NCBI GenBank assembly: GCA_937926415.1
Contig: CALBAF010000268.1
Coordinates: forward strand, 1 to 5,392
Direction of reading: 5' to 3'
DNA from: an uncultured Actinomyces sp.
Lineage (GTDB): Bacteria; Actinomycetota; Actinomycetes; Actinomycetales; Actinomycetaceae
DNA length: 5,392 nt
The notes under the pieces were generated by a model. It saw only the letters and a program-made list of their open reading frames with translations. It searched no databases and was not told where the DNA came from. This document shows positions 1 to 5,392 of this stretch, piece after piece; the stretch's first letter is position 1; every line of letters starts with the position of its first letter. The position numbers and the translations under genes were made by a program.

Positions 1-310
1 CGCCGCCGAAGGCCCCGAAGAGGTCCTCGAAGCCGCCCGCGCCGCCCGATCCGGCGGAGAACCGTGCCCCGCCGCTGGCCATCGCGCGGATCGCGTCATA
101 GCGCTTGCGATCCTCATCGTTGGACAGGACGGCGTAGGCCTCGCCGATTTCCTTGAACTTGGCCTCAGCGGCCTTGTCGCCCGGGTTCTGATCCGGGTGC
201 CACTGCCGAGCCAGCTTGCGGTAGGCCTTCGTAATGGCCTTCTTATCCGCCGTTTTGTCGACTCCGAGGACCTTGTAGAAGTCCTTGGAGAACCATTCCT
301 GTTCACTCAC
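1..310 (-). CDS. dnaJ: DnaJ co-chaperone, N-terminal part (3' end outside window)
   Basis: This is the start of a J-domain co-chaperone that stimulates DnaK ATP hydrolysis and delivers unfolded clients in the cytoplasm. About 103 codons are visible. The protein begins [17 protein letters not shown], followed by a J-domain to about residue 75. The diagnostic His-Pro-Asp triad is at residues 38-40 (minus-strand bases 199-191), in the context [13 protein letters not shown]. From about residue 83 the sequence becomes rich in Gly and Phe ([15 protein letters not shown]), the typical G/F linker. The start chosen is GTG at 310-308, which opens directly into the conserved N-terminus; a GAGAGG ribosome site at 321-326 lies 10 nt upstream and no in-frame ATG fits. 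It lies 39 nt after grpE, so it should be co-transcribed with dnaK-grpE. Its N-terminus and position match the DnaJ1 type of actinobacterial dnaK operons. The zinc-finger and C-terminal domains cannot be assessed. Confidence 0.95.
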   Translation of the reverse strand, partial: MSEQEWFSKDFYKVLGVDKTADKKAITKAYRKLARQWHPDQNPGDKAAEAKFKEIGEAYAVLSNDEDRKRYDAIRAMASGGARFSAGSGGAGGFEDLFGAFGG

Positions 311-349
311 GCGCGTGTCACCTCTCTTTCAGTTGCGAGCGTGTCGATG

Positions 350-1006
350 TCATTCAGGGTTGTTCACCAGCACCTTCGCGGCTCGCAGGACGCGTTCACC
401 ACGGCGGTAGCCGCTCGTGAGGACCTGCCCGATGACGGGATGGTCGACGTCCGGGCTGGTGGTCGCCATGAGAGCGTCGTGCAGGGCGGGGTCAAAGTCG
501 TCGCCCTCGACGCCGTAGCGCTCGAGCTCGAAACGCGTCTTGAGTGTCTCCTCGAGCTTCGTGGCGATCGACGCGAAGGGACCGTCTTCCAGGTCGCCGT
601 GCGCGCGGGCGGCCGCAATGTCGTCGAGAACGCTGATGAGCGACTCGATGACCTCGTCCTGGCCCGCGGTCTTATGGCCGGGGATAGCCTCCTTGGAGCG
701 GCGCACGTAGTTGGCGTACTCCTGGCCCTGGTTGTACAGCTCCGCGTTGGCGCGGGCCAGCTGATCCTCGACGCTCGCGATGCGCTCGAGGGCCTTGGCG
801 AGGTCAGAGTCCTCGATCTGCTCCTCGAAGGCGCTCATGTCGTCGGTCGCACCCTCGAACGAGGCCTGGGCAGCGTCATTCGCGTCGGGCGCGGTCTCGT
901 TGTTCTCGGCCGCCTGGCCGGCCGGGGCCGACTCGAAGGAGTCGGCCCCGGCGACGTTGGCGTCTTCGTTGGGCGCCGAGAAACCGTTGGTTTCTTCGGT
1001 GCTCAC
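350..1006 (-). CDS. grpE: GrpE nucleotide exchange factor
   Basis: GrpE is the cytoplasmic dimeric factor that releases ADP from DnaK and so resets the chaperone cycle. The 218-residue product has an acidic, Ala/Asn/Glu-rich, probably disordered N-terminus (about 1-57). A helical coiled-coil stretch follows (about 58-135), containing [11 protein letters not shown] at 97-107. The C-terminal beta-wing domain carries the family signature [16 protein letters not shown] (164-179) and [16 protein letters not shown] (199-214). The start is GTG at 1006-1004, whose GTGA overlaps the dnaK TGA by 4 nt; a GAGGA site at 1013-1017 lies inside the dnaK end. This arrangement indicates translational coupling to dnaK. 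The length is normal for an actinobacterial GrpE. An unusual feature is a perfect 14-bp hairpin in codons 19-29, described separately. The family assignment is secure. Confidence 0.97.
   Translation of the reverse strand: MSTEETNGFSAPNEDANVAGADSFESAPAGQAAENNETAPDANDAAQASFEGATDDMSAFEEQIEDSDLAKALERIASVEDQLARANAELYNQGQEYANYVRRSKEAIPGHKTAGQDEVIESLISVLDDIAAARAHGDLEDGPFASIATKLEETLKTRFELERYGVEGDDFDPALHDALMATTSPDVDHPVIGQVLTSGYRRGERVLRAAKVLVNNPE
921..952 (-). other. Perfect 14-bp inverted repeat (mRNA hairpin) inside grpE
   Basis: GCCGGGGCCGACTC (921-934) is followed by a 4-nt loop (935-938) and its exact reverse complement (939-952). In the operon mRNA this gives a 14-bp, very GC-rich stem with loop CUUC. 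It spans grpE codons 19-29 ([11 protein letters not shown]), in the acidic, poorly conserved N-terminal segment. No run of U follows, so it is not a canonical intrinsic terminator. Possible roles are pausing or attenuation, an RNase processing or stability determinant, or damping of grpE translation. The structure is directly visible; the role is unknown. Confidence 0.8.
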
Positions 1007-2838
1007 TTGCCGTCCTCGTCAACGATCTCGGCGTCCACGACGTCATCCTGCGCGGGCGCGGACTGAGCGCCGGCCTCGTCGGCCTGCTGCTTGGCGTAGA
1101 TCTCCTGGCCAATCTTCATGCCGGACTCGGACAGGGTCGCCATCGCGGTCTTCACGGCCTCGATGTCGTCACCCTTGAGGGCTTCCTTGACGGCGTCGAC
1201 GTCCTTCTGGACGGCCTCGCGGGTCTCCTCGGAGATCTTGTCGGCCTCGTCCTTGAGCAGCTTCTCCGTCGCGTAGACGGTCTGCTCAGCCTGGTTGCGG
1301 GTGTCGGCCTCTTCGCGGCGCTTCTTGTCCTCGGCGGCGTGCTCCTCGGCCTCGCGCACCATGCGGTCGATGTCTTCCTTGGGCAGGGAGGAACCGCCGG
1401 TGATCGTCACCGACTGCTCCTTGCCGGTGCCACGGTCCTTCGCGGAGACGTGAACGATGCCGTTCGCGTCGATGTCGAAGGTAACCTCGATCTGCGGCAC
1501 GCCACGGGGAGCCGGGGCGATGCCGGACAGCTCGAAGGTGCCGAGCAGCTTGTTGTCACGGGCAAACTCACGCTCGCCCTGGTAGACCTGGATGAGCACG
1601 GAGGGCTGGCCGTCCTCGGCGGTGGAGAAGATCTCCGAGGCCTTGGTCGGGATGGCCGTGTTGCGGTCGATGAGCTTGGTCATGACGCCGCCCTTGGTCT
1701 CGATGCCGAGCGACAGCGGGGTCACGTCGATGAGCAGGACGTCCTTGCGGTCACCCTGGATGACGCCAGCCTGCAGGGCGGCGCCCACGGCGACGACCTC
1801 ATCGGGGTTGACGCCCTTGTTGGGCTCGCGGCCGCCGGTCAGCTCCTTGACGACCTCGGTGACGGCGGGCATACGGGTGGAGCCGCCGACGAGCACGACG
1901 TGGTCGATCTCGGAGACGGTCACGCCGGCCTCGGCCATGACGTCGCGGAAGGGCTTCTTGGTGCGCTCGAGCAGGTCGGAGGTCAGCTCCTCGAACTTGG
2001 CGCGCGTCAGGGACTCATCCAGGTGGATGGGGCCGTCAGCGGTCATGGACAGGTACTGCAGCGAGATGTTCGTGGAGGTCGCGGAGGACAGCTCCTTCTT
2101 CGCCTGCTCAGCGGCTTCCTTGAGGCGCTGGAGGGCGACCGCATCCTTGGATAGGTCAGCGCCGGTCTTGGCCTTGACCTGGTCGATCAGCCAGTTAACG
2201 ATACGCTGATCCCAGTCGTCGCCGCCCAGGTTGTTATCGCCGGAGGTGGCGCGCACCTGGATGGTGGAGAAGCCGTCGTCATCCTTGCCCACCTCGAGGA
2301 GGGACACGTCGAAGGTGCCACCACCGAGGTCGAAGACCAGGATGAGCTCGTCTTCCTTGCCCTTTTCGAGGCCGTAGGCCAGGGCCGCGGCGGTGGGCTC
2401 GTTGACGATGCGCTCGACCTTGAGGCCGGCGATCTGACCGGCATCCTTCGTGGCCTGACGCTGAGCGTCGTTGAAGTAGGCGGGGACGGTGATGACGGCC
2501 TCGGTGACGGGCTCACCCAGGTAGGCCTCGGCGTCAGCCTTCAGCTTCATGAGGATGCGCGCGGAGATTTCCTGCGCGGTGTACTTCTTGCCGTCGATCT
2601 CCGTGGTCCAGTCGGTGCCCATGTGGCGCTTGACGGAGGAGATGGTGCGATCAACGTTGGTGACGGCCTGGCGCTTGGCGATCTCGCCAACCAGGACCTC
2701 GCCGGTCTTGGAGAAGGCGACGACCGAGGGGGTCGTGCGGGCGCCTTCAGCGTTGGGGATGATGGTGGGCTCGCCGCCTTCGAGGACGGCGATAGCGGAG
2801 TTGGTGGTACCGAGGTCGATGCCGACTGCACGTGCCAT
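1003..2838 (-). CDS. dnaK: Hsp70 chaperone DnaK
   Basis: DnaK is the ATP-driven cytoplasmic Hsp70 that binds exposed hydrophobic peptides with DnaJ and GrpE. In S. coelicolor it also acts as co-repressor with HspR. The 611-residue product has a nucleotide-binding domain with GIDLGTTNS (6-14), [11 protein letters not shown] (146-156) and [10 protein letters not shown] (170-179). The VLLID interdomain linker lies at about 367-371, followed by the substrate-binding domain opening [14 protein letters not shown] charged helical lid leads to the tail [10 protein letters not shown], close to the EEVD-like acidic tail of bacterial DnaKs. The length fits Gram-positive DnaKs, which lack an insert found in proteobacterial forms. 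The start at 2838 gives the canonical [12 protein letters not shown] and has a GAAAGGA ribosome site 8 nt upstream. The same frame stays open for 77 more codons upstream, but that stretch is promoter repeats. It is the first gene of the operon and its stop overlaps the grpE start. Confidence 0.98.
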   Translation of the reverse strand: MARAVGIDLGTTNSAIAVLEGGEPTIIPNAEGARTTPSVVAFSKTGEVLVGEIAKRQAVTNVDRTISSVKRHMGTDWTTEIDGKKYTAQEISARILMKLKADAEAYLGEPVTEAVITVPAYFNDAQRQATKDAGQIAGLKVERIVNEPTAAALAYGLEKGKEDELILVFDLGGGTFDVSLLEVGKDDDGFSTIQVRATSGDNNLGGDDWDQRIVNWLIDQVKAKTGADLSKDAVALQRLKEAAEQAKKELSSATSTNISLQYLSMTADGPIHLDESLTRAKFEELTSDLLERTKKPFRDVMAEAGVTVSEIDHVVLVGGSTRMPAVTEVVKELTGGREPNKGVNPDEVVAVGAALQAGVIQGDRKDVLLIDVTPLSLGIETKGGVMTKLIDRNTAIPTKASEIFSTAEDGQPSVLIQVYQGEREFARDNKLLGTFELSGIAPAPRGVPQIEVTFDIDANGIVHVSAKDRGTGKEQSVTITGGSSLPKEDIDRMVREAEEHAAEDKKRREEADTRNQAEQTVYATEKLLKDEADKISEETREAVQKDVDAVKEALKGDDIEAVKTAMATLSESGMKIGQEIYAKQQADEAGAQSAPAQDDVVDAEIVDEDGK

Positions 2839-2846
2839 GATTGTTG

Positions 2847-2853
2847 TCCTTTC
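2847..2853 (-). promoter_or_regulatory. dnaK ribosome binding site
   Basis: On the minus strand GAAAGGA ends 8 nt before the ATG at 2838. It decides the start in favour of [12 protein letters not shown] over the longer open frame that runs up into the promoter repeats. Confidence 0.8.
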
Positions 2854-2934
2854 GTTCGCTCTGCCGTCTCCGCTTCCGGAGCGGCTCGCGTTGGTCTGTG
2901 TAGTTTCTGTGCGCCGGGAGGATCCCGACGCATC

Positions 2935-2978
2935 CTTGAGTCTGATGTACTCAACTTTAGGAGCAGGGTTTTTATTCC
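2935..2978 (-). promoter_or_regulatory. Module 1 (dnaK-proximal): SigH-type promoter overlapping HAIR operator
   Basis: Read on the minus strand, GGAAT (2978-2974) is followed by 18 nt and then GTT (2955-2953), matching the sigma-R/SigH pattern GGAAT-N18-GTT. The GTT begins an inverted repeat GTTGAGT-N7-ACTCAAG (2955-2935), which matches the HspR-associated inverted repeat CTTGAGT-N7-ACTCAAG with one changed base. RNA polymerase starting about 7-10 nt after the GTT would initiate inside the operator, so HspR binding should block it. The expected leader before the dnaK ATG is about 105 nt. Assignment of the sigma factor is by consensus only; the HAIR match is strong. Confidence 0.85.
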
Positions 2979-2997
2979 GCAACCCGTAGCTCTCAAA

Positions 2998-3041
2998 CTT
3001 GAGTCTGCTGTACTCAACTTTCGAGAGGCGACTTTTATTCC
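2998..3041 (-). promoter_or_regulatory. Module 2 (middle): SigH-type promoter overlapping HAIR operator
   Basis: On the minus strand GGAAT (3041-3037) and GTT (3018-3016) are again 18 nt apart. The GTT starts the HAIR GTTGAGT-N7-ACTCAAG (3018-2998). The central heptamer differs from module 1 by one base. Its HAIR begins 63 bp from that of module 1, close to six helical turns, so the two operators would face the same side of the helix. Both 7-nt arms are otherwise identical to module 1. Confidence 0.85.
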
Positions 3042-3075
3042 ACCGTCGACGCCCAGAAGGTTGAGCCACTCAAAA

Positions 3076-3118
3076 CCTGAGTCTGATGTACTCAACTTTC
3101 TTTTCGCACTTTTATTCC
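3076..3118 (-). promoter_or_regulatory. Module 3 (dnaK-distal): SigH-type promoter overlapping HAIR operator
   Basis: On the minus strand GGAAT (3118-3114) is followed by 17 nt and GTT (3096-3094), then GTTGAGT-N7-ACTCAGG (3096-3076). One base of the distal HAIR arm is changed compared with modules 1 and 2, and the promoter spacer is 1 nt shorter. Its HAIR lies 78 bp from that of module 2, about 7.4 turns, so it is not in phase with the other two. It is probably the weakest operator of the three by consensus. Confidence 0.78.
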
Positions 3119-3265
3119 ATCTTGATCTGACTAGGTGAAAAGTCATGCCGCAACGCCAGAACATACATAGTGTCAAACAGTCGTAAGTGGAACGAAAGCT
3201 GCGCGTAAGTTTTTACAAAGTTCGAAAGTGGCGTACTGCACCGGTCCTCTGGCAAACTAGTAACG

Positions 3266-3282
3266 CTCTCAACGATCGAGAG
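3266..3282. other. Small inverted repeat just upstream of fucosidase start
   Basis: CTCTC-AACGATC-GAGAG forms a 5-bp inverted repeat with a 7-nt centre, ending 15 nt before the GGAGA ribosome site. It could be a regulator operator or a leader hairpin. The stem is short and could arise by chance. Confidence 0.35.
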
Positions 3283-3297
3283 TCCCCGTCAATCAAT

Positions 3298-3302
3298 GGA
3301 GA
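3298..3302 (+). promoter_or_regulatory. Fucosidase ribosome binding site
   Basis: GGAGA ends 4 nt before the ATG at 3307. The spacing is slightly short but supports this ATG, which is also the one giving a proper signal peptide. Confidence 0.65.
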
Positions 3303-3306
3303 CTTG

Positions 3307-5392
3307 ATGCGCATCACGAACCGACTGGCTGGCAGCCTCCTCGCCGGCCTACTGACACTAGGAATGGCAGGTCCCGCTTTGGCCGACACGCCAGCAGCCG
3401 ACGGTGCCCAGTCCGGCACCCCCACCTACGACGCACGCTACGCGATCCCCGCAGCCGTCGCCGCCTCGAGCGAGGCAAAGGTAGCCGACTGGCAGGACAT
3501 GAAGTACGCCATGTTCATCCACTGGGGCGTCTACTCCTCCTACGCTGGCTGGTACAAGGGCCAGAAGCAGGAAGTGGGCTACCCCGAGCAGATCAAGGCG
3601 TGGGGCCACCAGCAGACCTGGGACTCCCGCATCCCGCTGCAGGGCATTCCGCGCGATGAGTACCTGGCCACCGCCCAGACCTTCGAAGCCCCCAACTTCG
3701 ACGCAACCGCATGGTGCCAGCAGGCCAAGGACAGCGGCATGAAGATGCTGCTCATCACCTCCAAGCACCACGACGGCTTCGCCATGTGGGACACGGCCAC
3801 GACCGACTACAACTTCACGAAGCAGTCCCCCTCGCACCGCGACCCGCTCCTCGAGCTGTCGCAGGCCTGCAAGAAGGTCGGCATCAAGTTCGGCCTCTAC
3901 TTCTCCAACATCGACTGGGAGAAGCAGCCCGAGAACCCGTGGCGTAACGACAACACGCTGAACGAAGAGGGCTACATGGACTACGTCCATGAGCAGCTCA
4001 AGGAACTCCTCGGCGGCAAGTACGGCGAGATCGCCGAGCTCTGGTACGACATGGGCAAGCCGAACCCCGAGCAGTCCGACCAGCTGCGCCAGTGGGCCCA
4101 CGAGCTCCAGCCGAACATCATGATCAACTCCCGCGTGGGCAACGACCGCGCGGACTTCGAGGTCGGCTGGGACAACGAGATGCAGTCCGAGCAGACCCAG
4201 GGCCCCTGGGAGTCGGCCGTTTCGATCTTCCACAAGACCTGGGGCTACGCCAACTGGGATGACGCTGCTCCCAAGTTCAAGGACACCGGCTACCCGGACT
4301 ACTCCGAGGAAGACTGGGACCACATGATCGACGTCGACAACACGACGGCGCTTCGTAAGGCCCCGGGCGGCGCCCGCACCAAGACCACCGAGATCGTGGG
4401 CAACATGTTCTCGACCGTGGCCCTGGGCGGCCAGTTCCTCTTCAACGTCGGCCCGAAGTTCGACGGCTCCTACGATCCCTGGGACGCCTCCGTCCTCAAG
4501 GGCATCGGCGACTGGAACCGCGCCCACCCCGGCATCCTCAACAACTCGCGCCCGACCCACTTCCCCATCGAAACCTGGGGCAAGACCATGGTCGATGACT
4601 CCCACATCTACCTGGGCATCGAAAAGTGGCCTGCCGACGGCATGATTACGCTGCGCGGCGCCGGCGCCAACGACATCTCCTCGGTGAAGCTGGACGGCTC
4701 CGACGCGGCTCTGGACTACAAGGTCGAGGGCAACGACCTCGTCATCACGCTGCCCACGCAGCCCGACGAGATCCTCCCCGTCGTCACGGTCACCACGAAC
4801 GGCGCGCCCAACTACGTGCCCACCGGTCTGACCACCATCGGCACCGAGGCGACCACGATCCCCGCCTCCAGCCTCGAAAAGTTCAAGGCCCCCACCCCCA
4901 AGACCGGCGAGACCAGCTTCACGGCCTCCATCACCTCCGGTGACAAGGTCGCCTCTGGTGTGTCCGTCTCCTTCGACACCGAAGGCTTCACGGACGCCTA
5001 CGCGAAGTACAAGGTCACCGTCGCCGGACAGGTCATCAAGGGCCTGACCGTCGACCAGCTCAAGGAAGGCGTCGGCCCCTTCGCGATCGGCCCGAACCAG
5101 ACCGCTCGCGTGACCCTGGAGTACGACAACCCGGCATACGCCCTCAAGGGCTTCGGCAAGGACACGACCGTCAAGTCGGTCACCGTCAAGGCCGAGAAGC
5201 TCTCGACCCCCGCCGTGACCGTCGAACCCTCCACCGTCGAGGCCGGCAAGACCGTCACCGTGAAGGGCACCGGCTTCGCGCCCGAGTCCACCGTGACGAT
5301 CACGCTGCACTCTGAGCCCGTCGAGGTTGGCACCGCCACCACGGATGAGAACGGCGACTTCACCGCCGAGGTGACGGTTCCCACCGACACCG
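3307..5392 (+). CDS. Secreted GH29 alpha-L-fucosidase, multi-domain (3' end outside window)
   Basis: This is an exported glycoside hydrolase predicted to release L-fucose from glycans outside the cell. At least 695 codons are visible with no stop. Residues 1-26 are a signal peptide (MRITNR, hydrophobic core, ALA before D27). The GH29 barrel spans about 55-415. It shows AMFIHWGVYS (His72), SKHHDGFAMW (His154-His155-Asp156), and LWYDMG with Asp248 as the expected nucleophile by comparison with the LWNDMG of the Thermotoga maritima enzyme. PWES...TWGY has Glu302 as candidate acid/base, and LFNVGPKFDG closes the barrel. A beta-sandwich follows (about 418-497), then a module I do not recognise (about 530-635). 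Last is an Ig-like module (from about 636: TPAVTVEPSTVEAG, VKGTGFAPESTVTITLHS) typical of actinobacterial wall proteins. A sortase anchor beyond the edge is plausible but unseen. The substrate linkage cannot be read from the sequence. It is divergent from dnaK. Confidence 0.93.
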   Translation, partial: MRITNRLAGSLLAGLLTLGMAGPALADTPAADGAQSGTPTYDARYAIPAAVAASSEAKVADWQDMKYAMFIHWGVYSSYAGWYKGQKQEVGYPEQIKAWGHQQTWDSRIPLQGIPRDEYLATAQTFEAPNFDATAWCQQAKDSGMKMLLITSKHHDGFAMWDTATTDYNFTKQSPSHRDPLLELSQACKKVGIKFGLYFSNIDWEKQPENPWRNDNTLNEEGYMDYVHEQLKELLGGKYGEIAELWYDMGKPNPEQSDQLRQWAHELQPNIMINSRVGNDRADFEVGWDNEMQSEQTQGPWESAVSIFHKTWGYANWDDAAPKFKDTGYPDYSEEDWDHMIDVDNTTALRKAPGGARTKTTEIVGNMFSTVALGGQFLFNVGPKFDGSYDPWDASVLKGIGDWNRAHPGILNNSRPTHFPIETWGKTMVDDSHIYLGIEKWPADGMITLRGAGANDISSVKLDGSDAALDYKVEGNDLVITLPTQPDEILPVVTVTTNGAPNYVPTGLTTIGTEATTIPASSLEKFKAPTPKTGETSFTASITSGDKVASGVSVSFDTEGFTDAYAKYKVTVAGQVIKGLTVDQLKEGVGPFAIGPNQTARVTLEYDNPAYALKGFGKDTTVKSVTVKAEKLSTPAVTVEPSTVEAGKTVTVKGTGFAPESTVTITLHSEPVEVGTATTDENGDFTAEVTVPTDT

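Larger units (their letters stand above)
2935..3118 (-). repeat. Three-copy direct repeat of promoter-operator module
   Basis: Three units of 43-44 nt share, on the plus strand, a HAIR (TTGAGT or CTGAGT, CTG-A/C-TGT, ACTCAAC), then TTT, a variable stretch of 11-12 nt, and TTTTATTCC. Conservation is confined to the operator and the -35/-10 positions while the spacer interior and the 19- and 34-nt gaps between units diverge. That pattern fits regulatory duplication under selection rather than a recent simple tandem duplication. Confidence 0.85.
2839..3306. other. Divergent dnaK / fucosidase intergenic region
   Basis: This 468-nt stretch contains no convincing gene. Reading from the dnaK side it holds the dnaK ribosome site and a leader of about 100 nt with two small stem-loops. 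Next come three HAIR/SigH promoter modules (2935-3118). The last part, about 190 nt, is more AT-rich and must contain the fucosidase promoter. In that part a TTTACA (3212-3217) resembles a -35, but no good -10 sits 16-18 nt after it. TAGTAA (3258-3263) resembles a -10 but lacks a -35. No confident sigma-70-type promoter is called for the fucosidase. Open frames crossing the region translate the promoter repeats into recurring peptides and are not coding. Confidence 0.85.

Noticed and set aside
921..952. Intrinsic terminator inside grpE
   Set aside because: The stem is strong but is followed by GC-rich sequence with no U run, and grpE and dnaJ continue intact after it. It is kept as an unexplained hairpin.
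197..1066. A 289-codon plus-strand frame across dnaJ, grpE and the dnaK end
   Set aside because: It is antisense to three genes with clear family motifs, and its composition is typical of an antisense shadow.
1339..2154. A 271-codon plus-strand frame inside dnaK
   Set aside because: It is entirely antisense to conserved DnaK motifs. The His/Asp/Gly/Leu-rich product resembles no known family.
2839..3069. A 77-residue N-terminal extension of DnaK
   Set aside because: The frame is open, but it translates promoter modules 1 and 2 (giving the repeated peptide KVEY-RLK) and part of the leader. The canonical [12 protein letters not shown] start has its own ribosome site.
2935..3118. CRISPR array or mobile-element repeats
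   Set aside because: There are only three units with unequal gaps, and the conserved bases are precisely operator and promoter positions. No transposase or cas gene is nearby.
2547..3176. A 209-codon minus-strand frame with repeated KLST-DS peptides
   Set aside because: The repeated peptide is the HAIR sequence in another frame. The rest overlaps the dnaK coding region out of frame.
3212..3240. Sigma-70-type promoter for the fucosidase from TTTACA
   Set aside because: The -35-like hexamer is good, but the sequence 16-18 nt downstream (around TACTGC) is a poor -10 match.
3358..5310. A 650-codon open frame on the minus strand
   Set aside because: It lies exactly opposite the fucosidase, which has convincing GH29 motifs and a signal peptide. 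Its translation is a Gly/Val/Leu/Asp/Arg-rich low-complexity product typical of the antisense of GC-rich codons.

Overview
The window is high-GC DNA with strong G/C preference at third codon positions. It holds the start of a dnaK-grpE-dnaJ heat-shock operon on the minus strand and, divergent from it on the plus strand, a large secreted alpha-L-fucosidase gene. Three things point to an actinobacterium: HspR-type HAIR operators, sigma-R/SigH-like promoters, and a DnaK of 611 residues, the shorter Gram-positive length. A mucosal fucosidase with Ig-like C-terminal modules fits a host-associated Actinomycetaceae member (Actinomyces/Schaalia-like). The genus is an inference from style and was not identified by a search.

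Layout. Positions 1-310 (minus) are the first 103 codons of dnaJ, cut by the window edge. Positions 350-1006 (minus) are grpE, with a GTG start that overlaps the dnaK stop by 4 nt. Positions 1003-2838 (minus) are dnaK. Positions 2839-3306 are a 468-nt divergent intergenic region. From 3307 to the window end (plus) lies a GH29 alpha-L-fucosidase gene with signal peptide, catalytic domain, beta-sandwich and extra C-terminal modules; its 3' end is outside the window.

The control region is the most informative part. It contains three tandem copies of one composite module reading toward dnaK: a GGAAT -35 element, 17-18 nt of spacer, and a GTT -10 element that is also the first three bases of a HAIR inverted repeat (HspR operator). 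Each module therefore appears to be a SigH/sigma-R-type promoter whose -10 is physically the HspR operator. This suggests that thiol/heat-stress activation and HspR(-DnaK) repression converge on the same bases, three times in a row. A perfect 14-bp hairpin with a 4-nt loop sits inside the poorly conserved N-terminal part of grpE and may influence expression or mRNA processing within the operon.

Functionally, DnaK (Hsp70), GrpE (nucleotide exchange) and DnaJ (J-domain co-chaperone) form one cytoplasmic folding machine. In related actinobacteria an hspR gene follows dnaJ; that position lies outside this window. The fucosidase is an unrelated exported enzyme, probably for removing fucose from host glycans, and shares only the intergenic region with the chaperone operon.
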